Below, one piece after another: positions 1 through 7,422 of a stretch of DNA of 22,577 nucleotides. Numbering within the stretch: the first letter of the stretch is position 1; each line of letters starts with the position of its first letter. A model generated the notes under the pieces. That model was not told where the DNA came from, did not search any database, and saw nothing but the letters and a program-made list of their open reading frames with translations. The translations under genes and the position numbers were made by a program. This DNA comes from Phycisphaerae bacterium. GTDB taxonomy: Bacteria > Chloroflexota > Anaerolineae > 4572-78 > J111. The stretch lies in assembly GCA_028285035.1 (NCBI GenBank), contig JANQQF010000046.1, positions 1 through 22,577 of the forward strand, read 5' to 3'.

Positions 1-157
1 ACCCTGATTTAACAGCAAATTGAGGGATGAATCGAATGAAAATCTTTGGTAAATCCTCAAATTCGCTGTAAAACCGGAACATCTGATCTCTAAACCTTAT
101 TGCGCAACACGTTTAATAAACATAATGGTCACAATAAAAACTCTCGCCTATTTACAG

Positions 158-188
158 TTGGTGGTAAAAAATTCAGACTTGGTATACA
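158..188 (+). promoter_or_regulatory. Weak candidate promoter for the beta-helix gene
   Basis: An extended -10 (TGG then TATACA, 180-188) lies about 65 bp before the start codon of the beta-helix gene. The best -35 candidate, TTGGTG at 158-163, is 19 bp away, which is longer than ideal. Positions 1-157 hold no gene that I can see. Confidence 0.3.
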
Positions 189-253
189 GTATTCTGTGAC
201 AACCTAAATCTGTAAGCCTGTATCTTTTATTTTACAAAGGAAAGCGTAACCTC

Positions 254-2410
254 ATGAAGCAACTCAACACCTTACTTCCATTAACATACAAATTCAGTCT
301 AGCCTTACTGATAGCCATCAGTATCAGCAGCGTTTGGGCGACCTTGCCTGCTCAGGCGCAGGGCCCCTGTTTTGTTGAAACGACAGGCGATAACAGCACC
401 GATTTTGACAGTGTAGATGCTACCGCCTTACAACTGGCTGTGCTTGCAGCCAGTTCAGGAGATACCATCAAAGTGGCTGGGAGTTGTGCCGGGGTACAGA
501 TGACTGGAGGACTCACTCAGACCGTATTTATCAGCCAATCGCTCACTATCCAGGGGGGCTACACCCATACAAATTGGCTGGCTACATCTGCCCCAGACAC
601 CCACACCACCACTCTCGACGCCCTACGTGGGGGGCGAGTGAGCTACATCACCGGCACGGTGGATGTCACATTTGATGGCTTGTATCTCACAGGTGGCGAC
701 GGCGGCCAGAGTGGCGGAACCCAGAGTGCTTCTTGGCGTAATTTTGGGGGCGCAGCTTTTCTAGAGTCGGGCAATACCATCATCATTGCCAACAGCACCA
801 TCTACAGCAATACTGTGATTGGAGCCAATAACAAAGGGGGGGCCATCGGGTTAGAAGGTACAGCTACGGCCGTTATTACCAACAGCATCGTTCGTGAAAA
901 TGTCTCACCAACAAACCAAGGTGGAGCCATCTATACAGATGACGAAACCAATAGCTTGATGATCTACAATAGCCGGTTTATAAACAACTATTCGGGGTCT
1001 AATCAAGGGGGAGCCATTTACAATGACGGTCTTATCGCAATTTATGATAGCATGTTTGAGGACAACTACTCCGGCTCAAATCAGGGCGGAGTCCTGTACG
1101 CCGATAGCTCCAGTCAATCTATCACCATCACCAACAGTGTCTTCCGCAACAACTGGTCTGGGTCTAACCAAGGGGGGGCCTTATATTTGAGGGGGCCAGC
1201 CACCATTATTAGTTCAACATTTGAGGGCAACTACTCTGGATCAAATCAGGGCGGTGCAATTTATAATCTTAACACCAGTCTTCCCACCACTATCACCCAT
1301 AGCATCTTCCGCAACAACTGGTCCGGGACGAACCAAGGAGGAGCCTTGTATTTGCGAGGGCCAGCCACCGTCATTAGTAGCATGTTTGAGGGTAACTACT
1401 CCGGCTCAAATGATGGCGGCGCAATTTATAGTGGCGGAACGCTTCATATCAGCCAAAGTCATTTTGAAGACAATTATGCCGCTGATGATGCTGAAACAAA
1501 TAATGGCGGGGCCATCCATAACTCGGGCGATAACCTAACGATTGCCACCACTACTTTTATCAGCAATAGTGCGACCGGTAATGGTGGGGCGATTTATCAC
1601 AACGGTGATCATTTGATGATTAGCAACACCACCATTATTAGCAACAACTCAAAGCAAAATGGGGGAGGTATTGCTAACACCTCTAGCGAAGGAGCCACGA
1701 TACAAAATGTAACCCTCTCGGCCAACTCAGCCGTCATCTCTGGCGGCGGGCTTTACAACTCCGGGGTACTGACCTATCAAAATACGATCATTGCCAATAG
1801 TGGGTCTGGGGGCGATTGTGTAAATGACGGAGGAACTATCAACAGCAACGTTAACAATTTAGTTGAGGATGGCTCCTGTAGCGCCACCCTTATGGGAGAT
1901 TCGTTGCTAAGCCCATTAGGCAATTATGGCGGTGATACTCAGACCTTGGCCCTCCTACCTGGTAGTCCTGCCATCAATGCAGGAGATACCGCCACCTGTA
2001 CCACCACCGATCAGCGTGGGCAAAGCCGAGTGGGGACCTGCGACATTGGAGCTTTTGAGTCACAAGGCTTTTATCTAATGATCAGTGGCGGTAATCATCA
2101 GCGCACCATCACTCAAACTGCGTTTGCCGAGCCATTACAGGTAACGTATGTAGGAACCGATACCAACCTCACGGCTGGGGCAGGTTATGTCATCGACCTC
2201 GCCGCTCCCAGTAGTGGAGCCAGCCTCAGTACCACCAGCCTGAGCGGTACCACCGATAGTAGCGGGGTCGCCAGCGTCGCCGTCACTGCCAACGCCATCG
2301 AAGGCAGTTATCTGGTGACCGCCACTACCAGTTTGGTCAATGGGTCGGTGGTGTTTAATTTGGAAAATGGGCCTTTTGAGCTTTATTTACCAGTGGTTAT
2401 GAAGAATTAG
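254..2410 (+). CDS. Secreted right-handed beta-helix protein with choice-of-anchor-Q domain
   Basis: The protein has 718 aa. Residues 1-35 form a signal peptide (basic start, hydrophobic core, likely AQA cleavage), so it is exported. Residues ~70-530 are a series of short beta-helix turns. The motif N-N-(Y/W)-S-G-(S/T)-N-Q-G-G-(A/V)-(I/L)-Y recurs about every 25-28 residues, as in polymorphic-outer-membrane-protein-type helices. Residues ~551-604 match the choice-of-anchor-Q pattern (GNYGGDTQT, LLPGSPAINAG, DQRG, CDIGAFE). Residues ~627-705 look like an Ig/invasin-type beta sandwich, and the protein ends in FELYLPVVMKN. A purine-rich Shine-Dalgarno (AGGAAAG) lies ~11 nt before the ATG. The role is probably adhesion or surface binding. 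I see no catalytic motif. The fold call is firm, the function is not. Confidence 0.88.
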   Translation: MKQLNTLLPLTYKFSLALLIAISISSVWATLPAQAQGPCFVETTGDNSTDFDSVDATALQLAVLAASSGDTIKVAGSCAGVQMTGGLTQTVFISQSLTIQGGYTHTNWLATSAPDTHTTTLDALRGGRVSYITGTVDVTFDGLYLTGGDGGQSGGTQSASWRNFGGAAFLESGNTIIIANSTIYSNTVIGANNKGGAIGLEGTATAVITNSIVRENVSPTNQGGAIYTDDETNSLMIYNSRFINNYSGSNQGGAIYNDGLIAIYDSMFEDNYSGSNQGGVLYADSSSQSITITNSVFRNNWSGSNQGGALYLRGPATIISSTFEGNYSGSNQGGAIYNLNTSLPTTITHSIFRNNWSGTNQGGALYLRGPATVISSMFEGNYSGSNDGGAIYSGGTLHISQSHFEDNYAADDAETNNGGAIHNSGDNLTIATTTFISNSATGNGGAIYHNGDHLMISNTTIISNNSKQNGGGIANTSSEGATIQNVTLSANSAVISGGGLYNSGVLTYQNTIIANSGSGGDCVNDGGTINSNVNNLVEDGSCSATLMGDSLLSPLGNYGGDTQTLALLPGSPAINAGDTATCTTTDQRGQSRVGTCDIGAFESQGFYLMISGGNHQRTITQTAFAEPLQVTYVGTDTNLTAGAGYVIDLAAPSSGASLSTTSLSGTTDSSGVASVAVTANAIEGSYLVTATTSLVNGSVVFNLENGPFELYLPVVMKN
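1141..1378 (+). repeat. Duplicated 73-bp segment inside the beta-helix gene
   Basis: Positions 1141-1213 and 1306-1378 are near-identical direct copies offset by 165 bp. Each encodes the turn FRNNWSG(S/T)NQGGALYLRGPAT. Other turns nearby are related but more diverged. This indicates a fairly recent internal duplication of two helix turns. Confidence 0.8.
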
Positions 2411-2457
2411 TGTGAATTAGTAACTATTCAGGTTATGCCCAGAAGCGCTTAACTTAA

Positions 2458-2506
2458 GAGATTGGAGATTGGGGATTAAAGATTTTTGGCTCCAGTCTCC
2501 AATCTC
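2458..2506. terminator. Stem-loop after the beta-helix gene
   Basis: GAGATTGGAGATTGG (2458-2472) pairs with CCAGTCTCCAATCTC (2492-2506): 15 positions with one G-U pair and a 19-nt loop. There is no clean T-run behind it, so it may be a dispersed repeat that also acts as a weak terminator. The remainder of 2411-2730 holds nothing else I recognise. Confidence 0.45.
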
Positions 2507-2730
2507 CCCTCGGGAACACCTCTAATAAACACAGCTTATCATTCGCTTCTTTTATCCATTCGTTGTTGTCATTTTGTTGCAACAGACTCTGCCTCACTAC
2601 TCATTACTCTGAAATTTCTATCCTCTTGAAGGCTAATGAACAACTCCTGACTTCTCCTCAGCAGGCAATATTACTCTCCCTACATTAACATATGACTCCA
2701 AACTTGAGAGCATTCAATTTATTTTCGCAC

Positions 2731-2758
2731 TTGACAATACCATACGGTATGGTACAAT
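2731..2758 (+). promoter_or_regulatory. tetR promoter with embedded palindromic operator
   Basis: TTGACA (2731-2736) and TACAAT (2753-2758) are separated by 16 bp, giving a near-consensus housekeeping promoter. The spacer and the first bases of the -10 hold the palindrome TACCATACGGTATGGTA (2738-2754), with perfect 8-bp arms around one base. A further half-like ACCATAC lies at 2767-2773. The placement fits autorepression by the TetR protein encoded 34 bp downstream, which is an inference. Confidence 0.8.
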
Positions 2759-2791
2759 CACTCTCAACCATACTAAAAGGTACGGAAAATT

Positions 2792-3325
2792 ATGGAACGA
2801 AAATCAAAACAAGATTGGTTTTGGGCCTGCAACAACATTCTAATCCGCGAGGGGGCACAAAAAATAACGATCGATGCTCTCTGTCAAGAGATCGGCGTGA
2901 CAAAAGGGTCTTTTTATCATCACTTCAAAGGCATCACCGATTTTATCGCAGCCTACCTAATCTTTTTTGAGCAAGAGGGGACGCTTGAAATCATTGACAC
3001 GGTTGAAGAAGAGAACACCCCAGAGGCCAAAATCCGTAAATTAATCGCCATCTCTGTCGGCTACCCCCCAGAACTTGAGGTTAGCCTGCGGGCTTGGGCA
3101 CATCAGAATGAGGCGGTTCGAGCCGTATTTGAGCGGGTCGATCAACAACGCTTGGATTACGTGACCCAGCTGTGGCGGCCATTAACCCAAGATGAAGCGA
3201 CCGCAAGCATACGCGGGCAGATGATGTATGCCATTCTCATTGGCGGCGAGCATCTGCTTCCCCCCTTCTCGCGAGAAAATTTAGCGAATATATTTGAAGC
3301 TTACTTGGAGGCATTTGGACTATGA
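2792..3325 (+). CDS. TetR/AcrR-family transcriptional regulator
   Basis: The protein has 177 aa. Residues ~8-55 form the TetR DNA-binding domain. The recognition region ITIDALCQEIGVTKGSFYHHF (25-45) has the typical G-V-(T/S)-K-G-(S/T)-F-Y-x-H-F signature. The remaining ~120 residues are the helical ligand-binding and dimer domain, too variable to name an effector. The total length is a little short for the family. The stop codon overlaps the ATG of the next gene (ATGA), so the two are translationally coupled. The palindrome in its own promoter suggests autoregulation and control of the downstream genes. Confidence 0.92.
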   Translation: MERKSKQDWFWACNNILIREGAQKITIDALCQEIGVTKGSFYHHFKGITDFIAAYLIFFEQEGTLEIIDTVEEENTPEAKIRKLIAISVGYPPELEVSLRAWAHQNEAVRAVFERVDQQRLDYVTQLWRPLTQDEATASIRGQMMYAILIGGEHLLPPFSRENLANIFEAYLEAFGL

Positions 3326-3849
3326 GTGCAATTGAAATGATTACATCGCATCAGACATGGCGAGACATTCCCGCGGTGGCTGACCTCATCAGTGATGCCA
3401 ATCACGTTGATGTCAAGCAATTTGAGGGCGAGGTCAGACTACGCCAATTTCTAGCGAGTATGCTGTCCTACAACCCTGGCTGGATCAAATTTTTATATCA
3501 TGTTCGCGGCGGATTCGTTCGGTTACTGGGAATGAAGCAGGACGGAATTCCTCAAATGGACCGAATCAAACCCGAAGAGATTGCAATGACTCCGGGCGAT
3601 CAGGCTGCCTTTTTCGAGGTCAAGGCGGCTGAAGAAGATCATTTTTATATCGCTGGAGCCACCGAGTCACATCTCACGGCTCATCTCATCGTTGTCCGTG
3701 AGCCGATAAATGAACAACTTAACCGATTTTACGTCATCACGGTCGTCCATTATCATCGCTGGACTGGCCCCGTCTACTTCAATGTCATCCGACCCTTTCA
3801 CCATATTGTTGTAGAACAGATGGGGCAGGCTGGAGTCTCACTACCCTAG
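3322..3849 (+). CDS. DUF2867 family protein
   Basis: The protein has 175 aa. Its ATG overlaps the tetR stop by 4 nt, so it is the second gene of that operon. The second half carries the DUF2867 pattern: FFEVKAAEEDHFYIAGATESHLTAHL, then an aromatic-rich strand VITVVHYH, and ending with the diagnostic GPVYFNVIRPFHHIVV (~149-164). No catalytic residues are known for the family. A small-molecule-binding or stress role under TetR control is possible but unproven. There is no signal peptide, so it is probably cytoplasmic. Confidence 0.82.
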   Translation: MSAIEMITSHQTWRDIPAVADLISDANHVDVKQFEGEVRLRQFLASMLSYNPGWIKFLYHVRGGFVRLLGMKQDGIPQMDRIKPEEIAMTPGDQAAFFEVKAAEEDHFYIAGATESHLTAHLIVVREPINEQLNRFYVITVVHYHRWTGPVYFNVIRPFHHIVVEQMGQAGVSLP

Positions 3850-3922
3850 CTAGCACTTTCACTTTTTTATGAGTTACCAAATTCGGCGAGAAAAATCATG
3901 TAACAATGTTTAGGGAAACAGT

Positions 3923-4339
3923 ATGATTATCGAAGAACAAATCATTATCAACGCATCCAAAGAAACGATTTTCGATATTTATCGGGATGTTGAGCAATGG
4001 AATGCCTGGGATCCAGATACAAAAGAGTCCTTTTTGAGTGGTCCGTTCGAGGTGGGGAGTAAGGGCAGATTAGTGCCGGCCAAAGGCTCTAGCGTACCAA
4101 TAGAGATGACAAAAATGGTGCCCAATAAGGAATTCACCGTGGAGAGTCGGCTGCCATTGTTTCGAATGGTGTTCGACCACGAATTGATGGAAAAAAAGAA
4201 TGGCACCCAAGTGGTTCATCGCGTCACGTTTTCGGGACCGCTAAAATTCTTTTTTGTACGCTTCGTCGAGCCGCAAGTCCGAGAGGGCCTGCCTAAGACG
4301 ATGATCTCGCTCAAGAAGTTTGTTGAGTCGAAGGTTTAA
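3923..4339 (+). CDS. SRPBCC (START/polyketide-cyclase-like) family protein
   Basis: The protein has 138 aa, a typical length for a single SRPBCC domain. It opens with the first strand and helix pattern I-I-I-N-A-S-K-E-T-I-F-D-I-Y-R-D-V-E-Q-W-N-A-W-D, followed by antiparallel strands and a long C-terminal helix (QVREGLPKTMISLKKFVES). These proteins form a helix-grip cavity for hydrophobic ligands. Neither substrate nor reaction can be read from the sequence. AGGGAA lies 6 nt upstream of the ATG. It follows the DUF2867 gene by 73 bp on the same strand and is plausibly co-transcribed with tetR. Confidence 0.85.
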   Translation: MIIEEQIIINASKETIFDIYRDVEQWNAWDPDTKESFLSGPFEVGSKGRLVPAKGSSVPIEMTKMVPNKEFTVESRLPLFRMVFDHELMEKKNGTQVVHRVTFSGPLKFFFVRFVEPQVREGLPKTMISLKKFVESKV

Positions 4340-4417
4340 TTGGAATATATATCTGTTAAGTGACCTAGCAATTGAGAGGAAGACAGAAACACCTTGACAA
4401 CAGAAATTAAAATGTAC

Positions 4418-4459
4418 CGTAGGCATTCTTGCCTACGAACCAACAGGCTAGAAGCCTGT
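4418..4459. repeat. Twin-hairpin repeat, copy 1
   Basis: Two perfect small hairpins are spaced by 5 nt. CGTAGGCA-TTCT-TGCCTACG (4418-4437) has 8-bp arms. ACAGGCT-AGA-AGCCTGT (4443-4459) has 7-bp arms, and its opposite strand has the loop TCT. The layout matches the pair at the right end of the window. It sits between the SRPBCC and DUF6463 genes. Confidence 0.7.
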
Positions 4460-4479
4460 AATACCAAAGGAGCATTATT

Positions 4480-4845
4480 ATGAAAAAATATGTCGGCGAA
4501 ATCATCATTGCCACCGCGATTTTACACACGATTGTCGGCCTAATCGCGGGCTACCAGCCCCTCTTAGCCATCGCCCAAAACGGGTTCTTCAACAGCGTCG
4601 ATCCCCATTTCGATCGAATGGCCATCGTCTGGTTTTTGTTGTTCGGAGTCCTACTCTTTTTGATCGGCAGCCTCATTCGCTGGATGCAAACACAAATCGA
4701 CGGTTTACCCAATTGGCTGGCTTGGTTCCTGTGGGCCATAGCGATTCCCAACGTGATTCTAATGCCTATCTCTGGGTTTTGGATTTTGTTTCCGATTGGC
4801 TGGTTAGTTTATCAGCAGCGAGTTTCGAGGGTTGCTGTGGGTTAA
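4480..4845 (+). CDS. DUF6463-family small membrane protein
   Basis: The protein has 121 aa with about four hydrophobic segments (~5-25, 48-68, 77-97, 99-115), so it is an inner-membrane protein. The start KKYVGEIIIATAILHTIVGL, the FDR-AIVWFLLFG block and the P-ISGFW end fit DUF6463. The function is unknown. An AAAGGAG Shine-Dalgarno lies 8 nt before the ATG. It follows the SRPBCC gene after a twin-hairpin repeat and is probably the last member of the tetR-led cluster. Its stop shares the bases TTAA (4842-4845) with the stop of the convergent neighbour. Confidence 0.78.
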   Translation: MKKYVGEIIIATAILHTIVGLIAGYQPLLAIAQNGFFNSVDPHFDRMAIVWFLLFGVLLFLIGSLIRWMQTQIDGLPNWLAWFLWAIAIPNVILMPISGFWILFPIGWLVYQQRVSRVAVG

Positions 4846-5309
4846 TCAGTAGATTTAGCTGCTCCTATTTCAAACGCTATGTTCGGAAAAAACTGAGTAT
4901 CCGCTTGTTTCCACTGGATACCCAGTACATTCTCTCTTAACAATTCAAGTGCCTCAGGTAAACTGGCGACATTTTTAAGACAAGTTTGACCATCTTTTTC
5001 AATTGGTAAGGCGGAGGTATTTAGGCTTAGGTTTTGGGGTTTGACCACAACCACCCAACGCAACAAGGGATGACTCATGTACGGTACAGCCTGTTTCATT
5101 TGAGTTAGGCTCACTGGCGATGTCATCGCCACAAATCGATTATCGATGATTATATGAAATTCATTGTCAGCGTTAGTTAAAAGCTGTTGCCCCGTTTGAA
5201 CAATCCCTATAAAATCAGCCTGGGTCACCTCGGCTTCATAGTGGGTCAGCGCCGCAACTTGATGGGGCACAAACCACCCCAATTTAAAGTTAGGTTGTTT
5301 CATCTTCAT
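4842..5309 (-). CDS. Uncharacterised SpoIIAA/STAS-like protein
   Basis: The protein has 155 aa, with no signal peptide or membrane segment. The pattern is a first strand (GWFVPHQVAALTHYEAEVTQADFIGIVQTGQQLL), then a strand with acidic residues (EFHIIIDNRFVAM), a helix over a prolyl segment, then LLRWVVVVKPQN and a final helix (SLPEALELLRENV). That order resembles SpoIIAA/STAS-like alpha-beta proteins in which a helix follows each strand. I do not recognise a named family, and no catalytic motif is visible. GGGAGA lies 6 nt before the ATG. The gene is convergent to and overlapping with the DUF6463 gene. The fold is an inference. Confidence 0.72.
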   Translation of the reverse strand: MKMKQPNFKLGWFVPHQVAALTHYEAEVTQADFIGIVQTGQQLLTNADNEFHIIIDNRFVAMTSPVSLTQMKQAVPYMSHPLLRWVVVVKPQNLSLNTSALPIEKDGQTCLKNVASLPEALELLRENVLGIQWKQADTQFFPNIAFEIGAAKSTD

Positions 5310-5367
5310 CTCCCATCAACCGTTTGAAATAGACTGATCCAACATACCACACTCATTTCAAACTTTC

Positions 5368-5373
5368 ATTATA
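5368..5373 (-). promoter_or_regulatory. Candidate -10 box for the STAS-like gene
   Basis: A perfect TATAAT on the minus strand lies about 60 bp before the ATG at 5309. No good -35 is visible at normal spacing, so this is tentative. Confidence 0.35.
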
Positions 5374-5430
5374 AAATGTTAATGGGTTAGGGTTGTTACA
5401 ATATCTGCTTTTACTAAACACATTTCTCAT

Positions 5431-5750
5431 GTCATTTCGAGTGACTGAGAAGCCCGACCGCTGGGTTTCTACAAAAAGAAAGCAACTGTCTGGGATCATG
5501 TCATTCCCGCACGTTTTTGGCGGGAATCCACCGTTCGTTGCCTCCAATAGTGGATACCCGACAACTTCATTCGGGTATGACACAAACCAGCTAGTTTCTT
5601 AGGAGCTGCCCCACTGGGTATTTGGCCCAGTTCATAATGAAAGAAACAGCTTGTTTCTTAGAAGACCATAGGTGGAGAAATCCTCCGGAACAGTCGATTA
5701 CAAATGGATATCTGGGCGGATTTCTCGGCAAAAAAATGCCTCGAAATGAC
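5431..5750. repeat. ~320-bp hairpin-rich element with inverted ends
   Basis: The ends are perfect inverted copies: GTCATTTCGAG (5431-5441) and CTCGAAATGAC (5740-5750). Inside are several short palindromes: AGAAGCCC/GGGTTTCT near 5448-5470, ATTCCCGC/GCGGGAAT near 5504-5527, ACTGGG/CCCAGT near 5611-5629, and AAGAAAC/GTTTCTT near 5640-5659. Open frames on both strands here are interrupted and low in complexity, so I treat the block as non-coding. It resembles the family of dispersed repeats that begin GTCATTTCGAG and occur in many bacteria. A MITE-like origin is possible. Confidence 0.65.
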
Positions 5751-5787
5751 AGGTCCGAGCCGGATTTAGCCCAAATTTGAATGATGA

Positions 5788-6378
5788 TCAATCCACATCT
5801 AACTTTTTTCTGACCCGACTCAAGGAAACTGGGGTGATACCCAAATAAGAGGCAATATAATAGTGGGGAATGTGCTGTTCAAGGTTAGGATAATGATCTC
5901 TGAATTTCAAAACCTTATCAACACTTGTTTGTTGCAACAACGTATCATCACGCCGCTTTAAGCGGTCAATCTCTTGTTCTTTCACCAGCTTGGCTAAGGC
6001 CATCAATTCAGGATGTTGATCCAACAAACGTCTAAAGTGATCTGTATCCATTGTGATAACGACCGTATCAACGATAGCTTGATAGATGGAAATCGAGCGC
6101 CCCGCCTGACTCCGTAAAGTACTCGTGCTCATAAAATCGCCAACTTGATAAAATGCGGTCGTTCGTTCAGTCCCCTGCTCATCAAGCGTGTAGGCTCTCA
6201 TTACGCCTTCAGCAATAAAGACTTCCTGATTAAAAACCTCGCCCTCGTTGACCAAGATACCCTTTTTTGGGAGTTGGATCAGATATCCAATCTGATCCAA
6301 CTCTGACCAGAGTTGGCCTGGTAGATTGGCTTTACGTTTCAGATGGCTCCATCTACCTTTATCCAAAGTCTCAATCAT
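5788..6378 (-). CDS. Crp/Fnr-family transcriptional regulator
   Basis: The protein has 196 aa. Residues ~20-115 form a cyclic-nucleotide-binding-type beta roll (GILVNEGEVFNQEVFIAEGVMRAYTLDEQGTE, then FYQVGDF). The phosphate cassette of classical CAP (GE-x-A-x2-R-S/T) is not conserved; the corresponding stretch reads STSTLRSQAGRSISIYQA. That places it with the Crp/Fnr-like proteins whose ligand is unknown rather than with cAMP-binding CAP. Residues ~168-191 are the helix-turn-helix (HYYIASYLGITPVSLSRVRKKL). There are no Fnr-type cysteines. AAGGTGA serves as the Shine-Dalgarno. The target genes are not evident from the context. Confidence 0.9.
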   Translation of the reverse strand: MIETLDKGRWSHLKRKANLPGQLWSELDQIGYLIQLPKKGILVNEGEVFNQEVFIAEGVMRAYTLDEQGTERTTAFYQVGDFMSTSTLRSQAGRSISIYQAIVDTVVITMDTDHFRRLLDQHPELMALAKLVKEQEIDRLKRRDDTLLQQTSVDKVLKFRDHYPNLEQHIPHYYIASYLGITPVSLSRVRKKLDVD

Positions 6379-6649
6379 TCCAAATCGTCACCTTTACTTG
6401 AACTGTTATTGCTAGCTCGTTTGATTTATCACCTTTTAGTTTACGGCTCTCCCTAACAAGCTCAAAATATGCGTCTTCTTTAAACAATTACTCCTGCTTA
6501 AGGCTACCACATAGAGAAATGATCTCAATCAAAAGGCCTCAGTAACATCAACATCGAAGGGCCCCCCTTCCCAGGCTAAATTACTTTAACGTAGACACGT
6601 AGACCGTAGACGGGGTCCCCCCTCCTTACCCATCAAATGACATTAAGGC

Positions 6650-6760
6650 AGGACTTACGCAGAATGTGCAAAAAATGTCGGTTGAGCTTGCCGAAACCGA
6701 ACAATTTGGCCCTCAAGATGTTGATTTCGACAGGCTCAATCAACGTTTTGTGTGAGTCCT
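6650..6760. repeat. Nested inverted-repeat element
   Basis: The outer ends AGGACTTACGCA (6650-6661) and TGTGAGTCCT (6751-6760) are imperfect inverted copies. Inside, GTTGAGCTTGCCGAAACC (6681-6698) pairs with the reverse complement of TTTCGACAGGCTCAATCAAC (6725-6744) with a few mismatches. The whole could fold into one long arm. The inner part resembles the widely dispersed TTCGACAGGCTCA-type intergenic repeat. Confidence 0.55.
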
Positions 6761-6962
6761 ATAAGGCTTTAAACGTTGACAACATTGACCGTTGACAGGG
6801 TCCCCCTCCCCTTCCCCCGCTCCGTTCTTTAAAAAAATCCCTTGGATTCTCTTTAAAATACCTCCCCAATATCAGTTTTTATTTAAATTAAAGCGAAGCT
6901 TTAAACAAAGTCATAAACTGATTTCTATTTGCACCGGCTTAAGTTGTCATAAATTGTAAAAA

Positions 6963-7058
6963 AGATTGGTCCAGTCTCAAAAAAATGAGTTCTGAGGCAA
7001 ACCTGTCTTTTTTGTGAGCAACGGTCAACCAAAGTCACGCTATAGACTGGACCAATCT
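6963..7058. repeat. 15-bp perfect inverted repeat
   Basis: AGATTGGTCCAGTCT (6963-6977) is the exact reverse complement of AGACTGGACCAATCT (7044-7058). They are separated by 66 nt. A transcript through here could form a long stem with an internal A6/T6 pairing. It lies at the centre of the B-C inverted blocks (6771-6821 and 7121-7164). Confidence 0.75.
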
Positions 7059-7202
7059 GGCTTGGTTTACGGACCTCTAATCCACATTTTTGTTATCCTT
7101 TACTCCCCGCCCTGAATAGGCGGAGGGGGAGGGGGGTATGTCAATTGTCAACGTATCAACGTTAATGACCATTTAGAGTAGAGATCGACAAAAAGGCACC
7201 TA

Positions 7203-7367
7203 TCAAGCGACCGTATTGGGGTGGCCAGATCTCAACGTCGTGGGTATCATCTCTTTTTCATCACTTAAAGTAATGACCCGCACCCTGTCTTTGAGTTTAT
7301 CTTTGTACCGCGAGGAGATTTCGATCATCCCATTTTTAATTTTTACCTGGAATTCAACGGCTTGCAT
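7203..7367 (-). CDS. Small antitoxin-like protein (54 aa)
   Basis: The ATG at 7367 opens a 54-codon frame ending in TGA at 7203. An AGGTGG Shine-Dalgarno lies ~6 nt upstream. The N-terminal part, MQAVEFQVKIKNGMIEISS then YKDKLKDRVRVITLSDE, follows the pattern of short proteins usually found as the antitoxin partner of PIN-domain toxins: an initial beta strand, K-N-G-x-I-x-I, and a V-x-V-I-x-L strand. Those relatives generally run ~70 aa. Here the sequence after residue ~40 (MIPTTLRSGHPNTVA) departs from the usual tail and then stops. No toxin gene follows, and only repeats lie downstream. It is best read as an orphan or truncated antitoxin. The family assignment is from memory of the pattern. 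Confidence 0.55.
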   Translation of the reverse strand: MQAVEFQVKIKNGMIEISSRYKDKLKDRVRVITLSDEKEMIPTTLRSGHPNTVA

Positions 7368-7422
7368 AATGTACCACCTGACCTAATACTAATCAACATA
7401 TATTATGCGTAATAAAATGTGA

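Larger units (their letters stand above)
6379..7202. other. Repeat-rich non-coding gap
   Basis: No convincing gene is visible here. The segment holds three G/C-rich blocks. Copies A (6589-6625, CGTAGAC words) and B (6771-6821, CGTTGAC words) are in the same orientation, each followed by GGGTCCCCC. Copy C (7121-7164) is inverted. Between A and B lies a palindromic element (6650-6760). Between B and C lies a 15-bp perfect inverted repeat (6963-6977 / 7044-7058). The stretch 6379-6588 shows nothing I recognise apart from the 5' region of the Crp/Fnr gene. Confidence 0.6.

Noticed and set aside
5353..5791. Frames of 66-76 aa on both strands over the hairpin-rich element.
   Set aside because: They mirror one another across palindromes and have no start signals, so they are by-products of the repeat.
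5431..7164. CRISPR array or integron-type array in the repeat-rich gaps.
   Set aside because: The repeats are inverted or irregular, without regular spacing, identical direct units or neighbouring cas or integrase genes.
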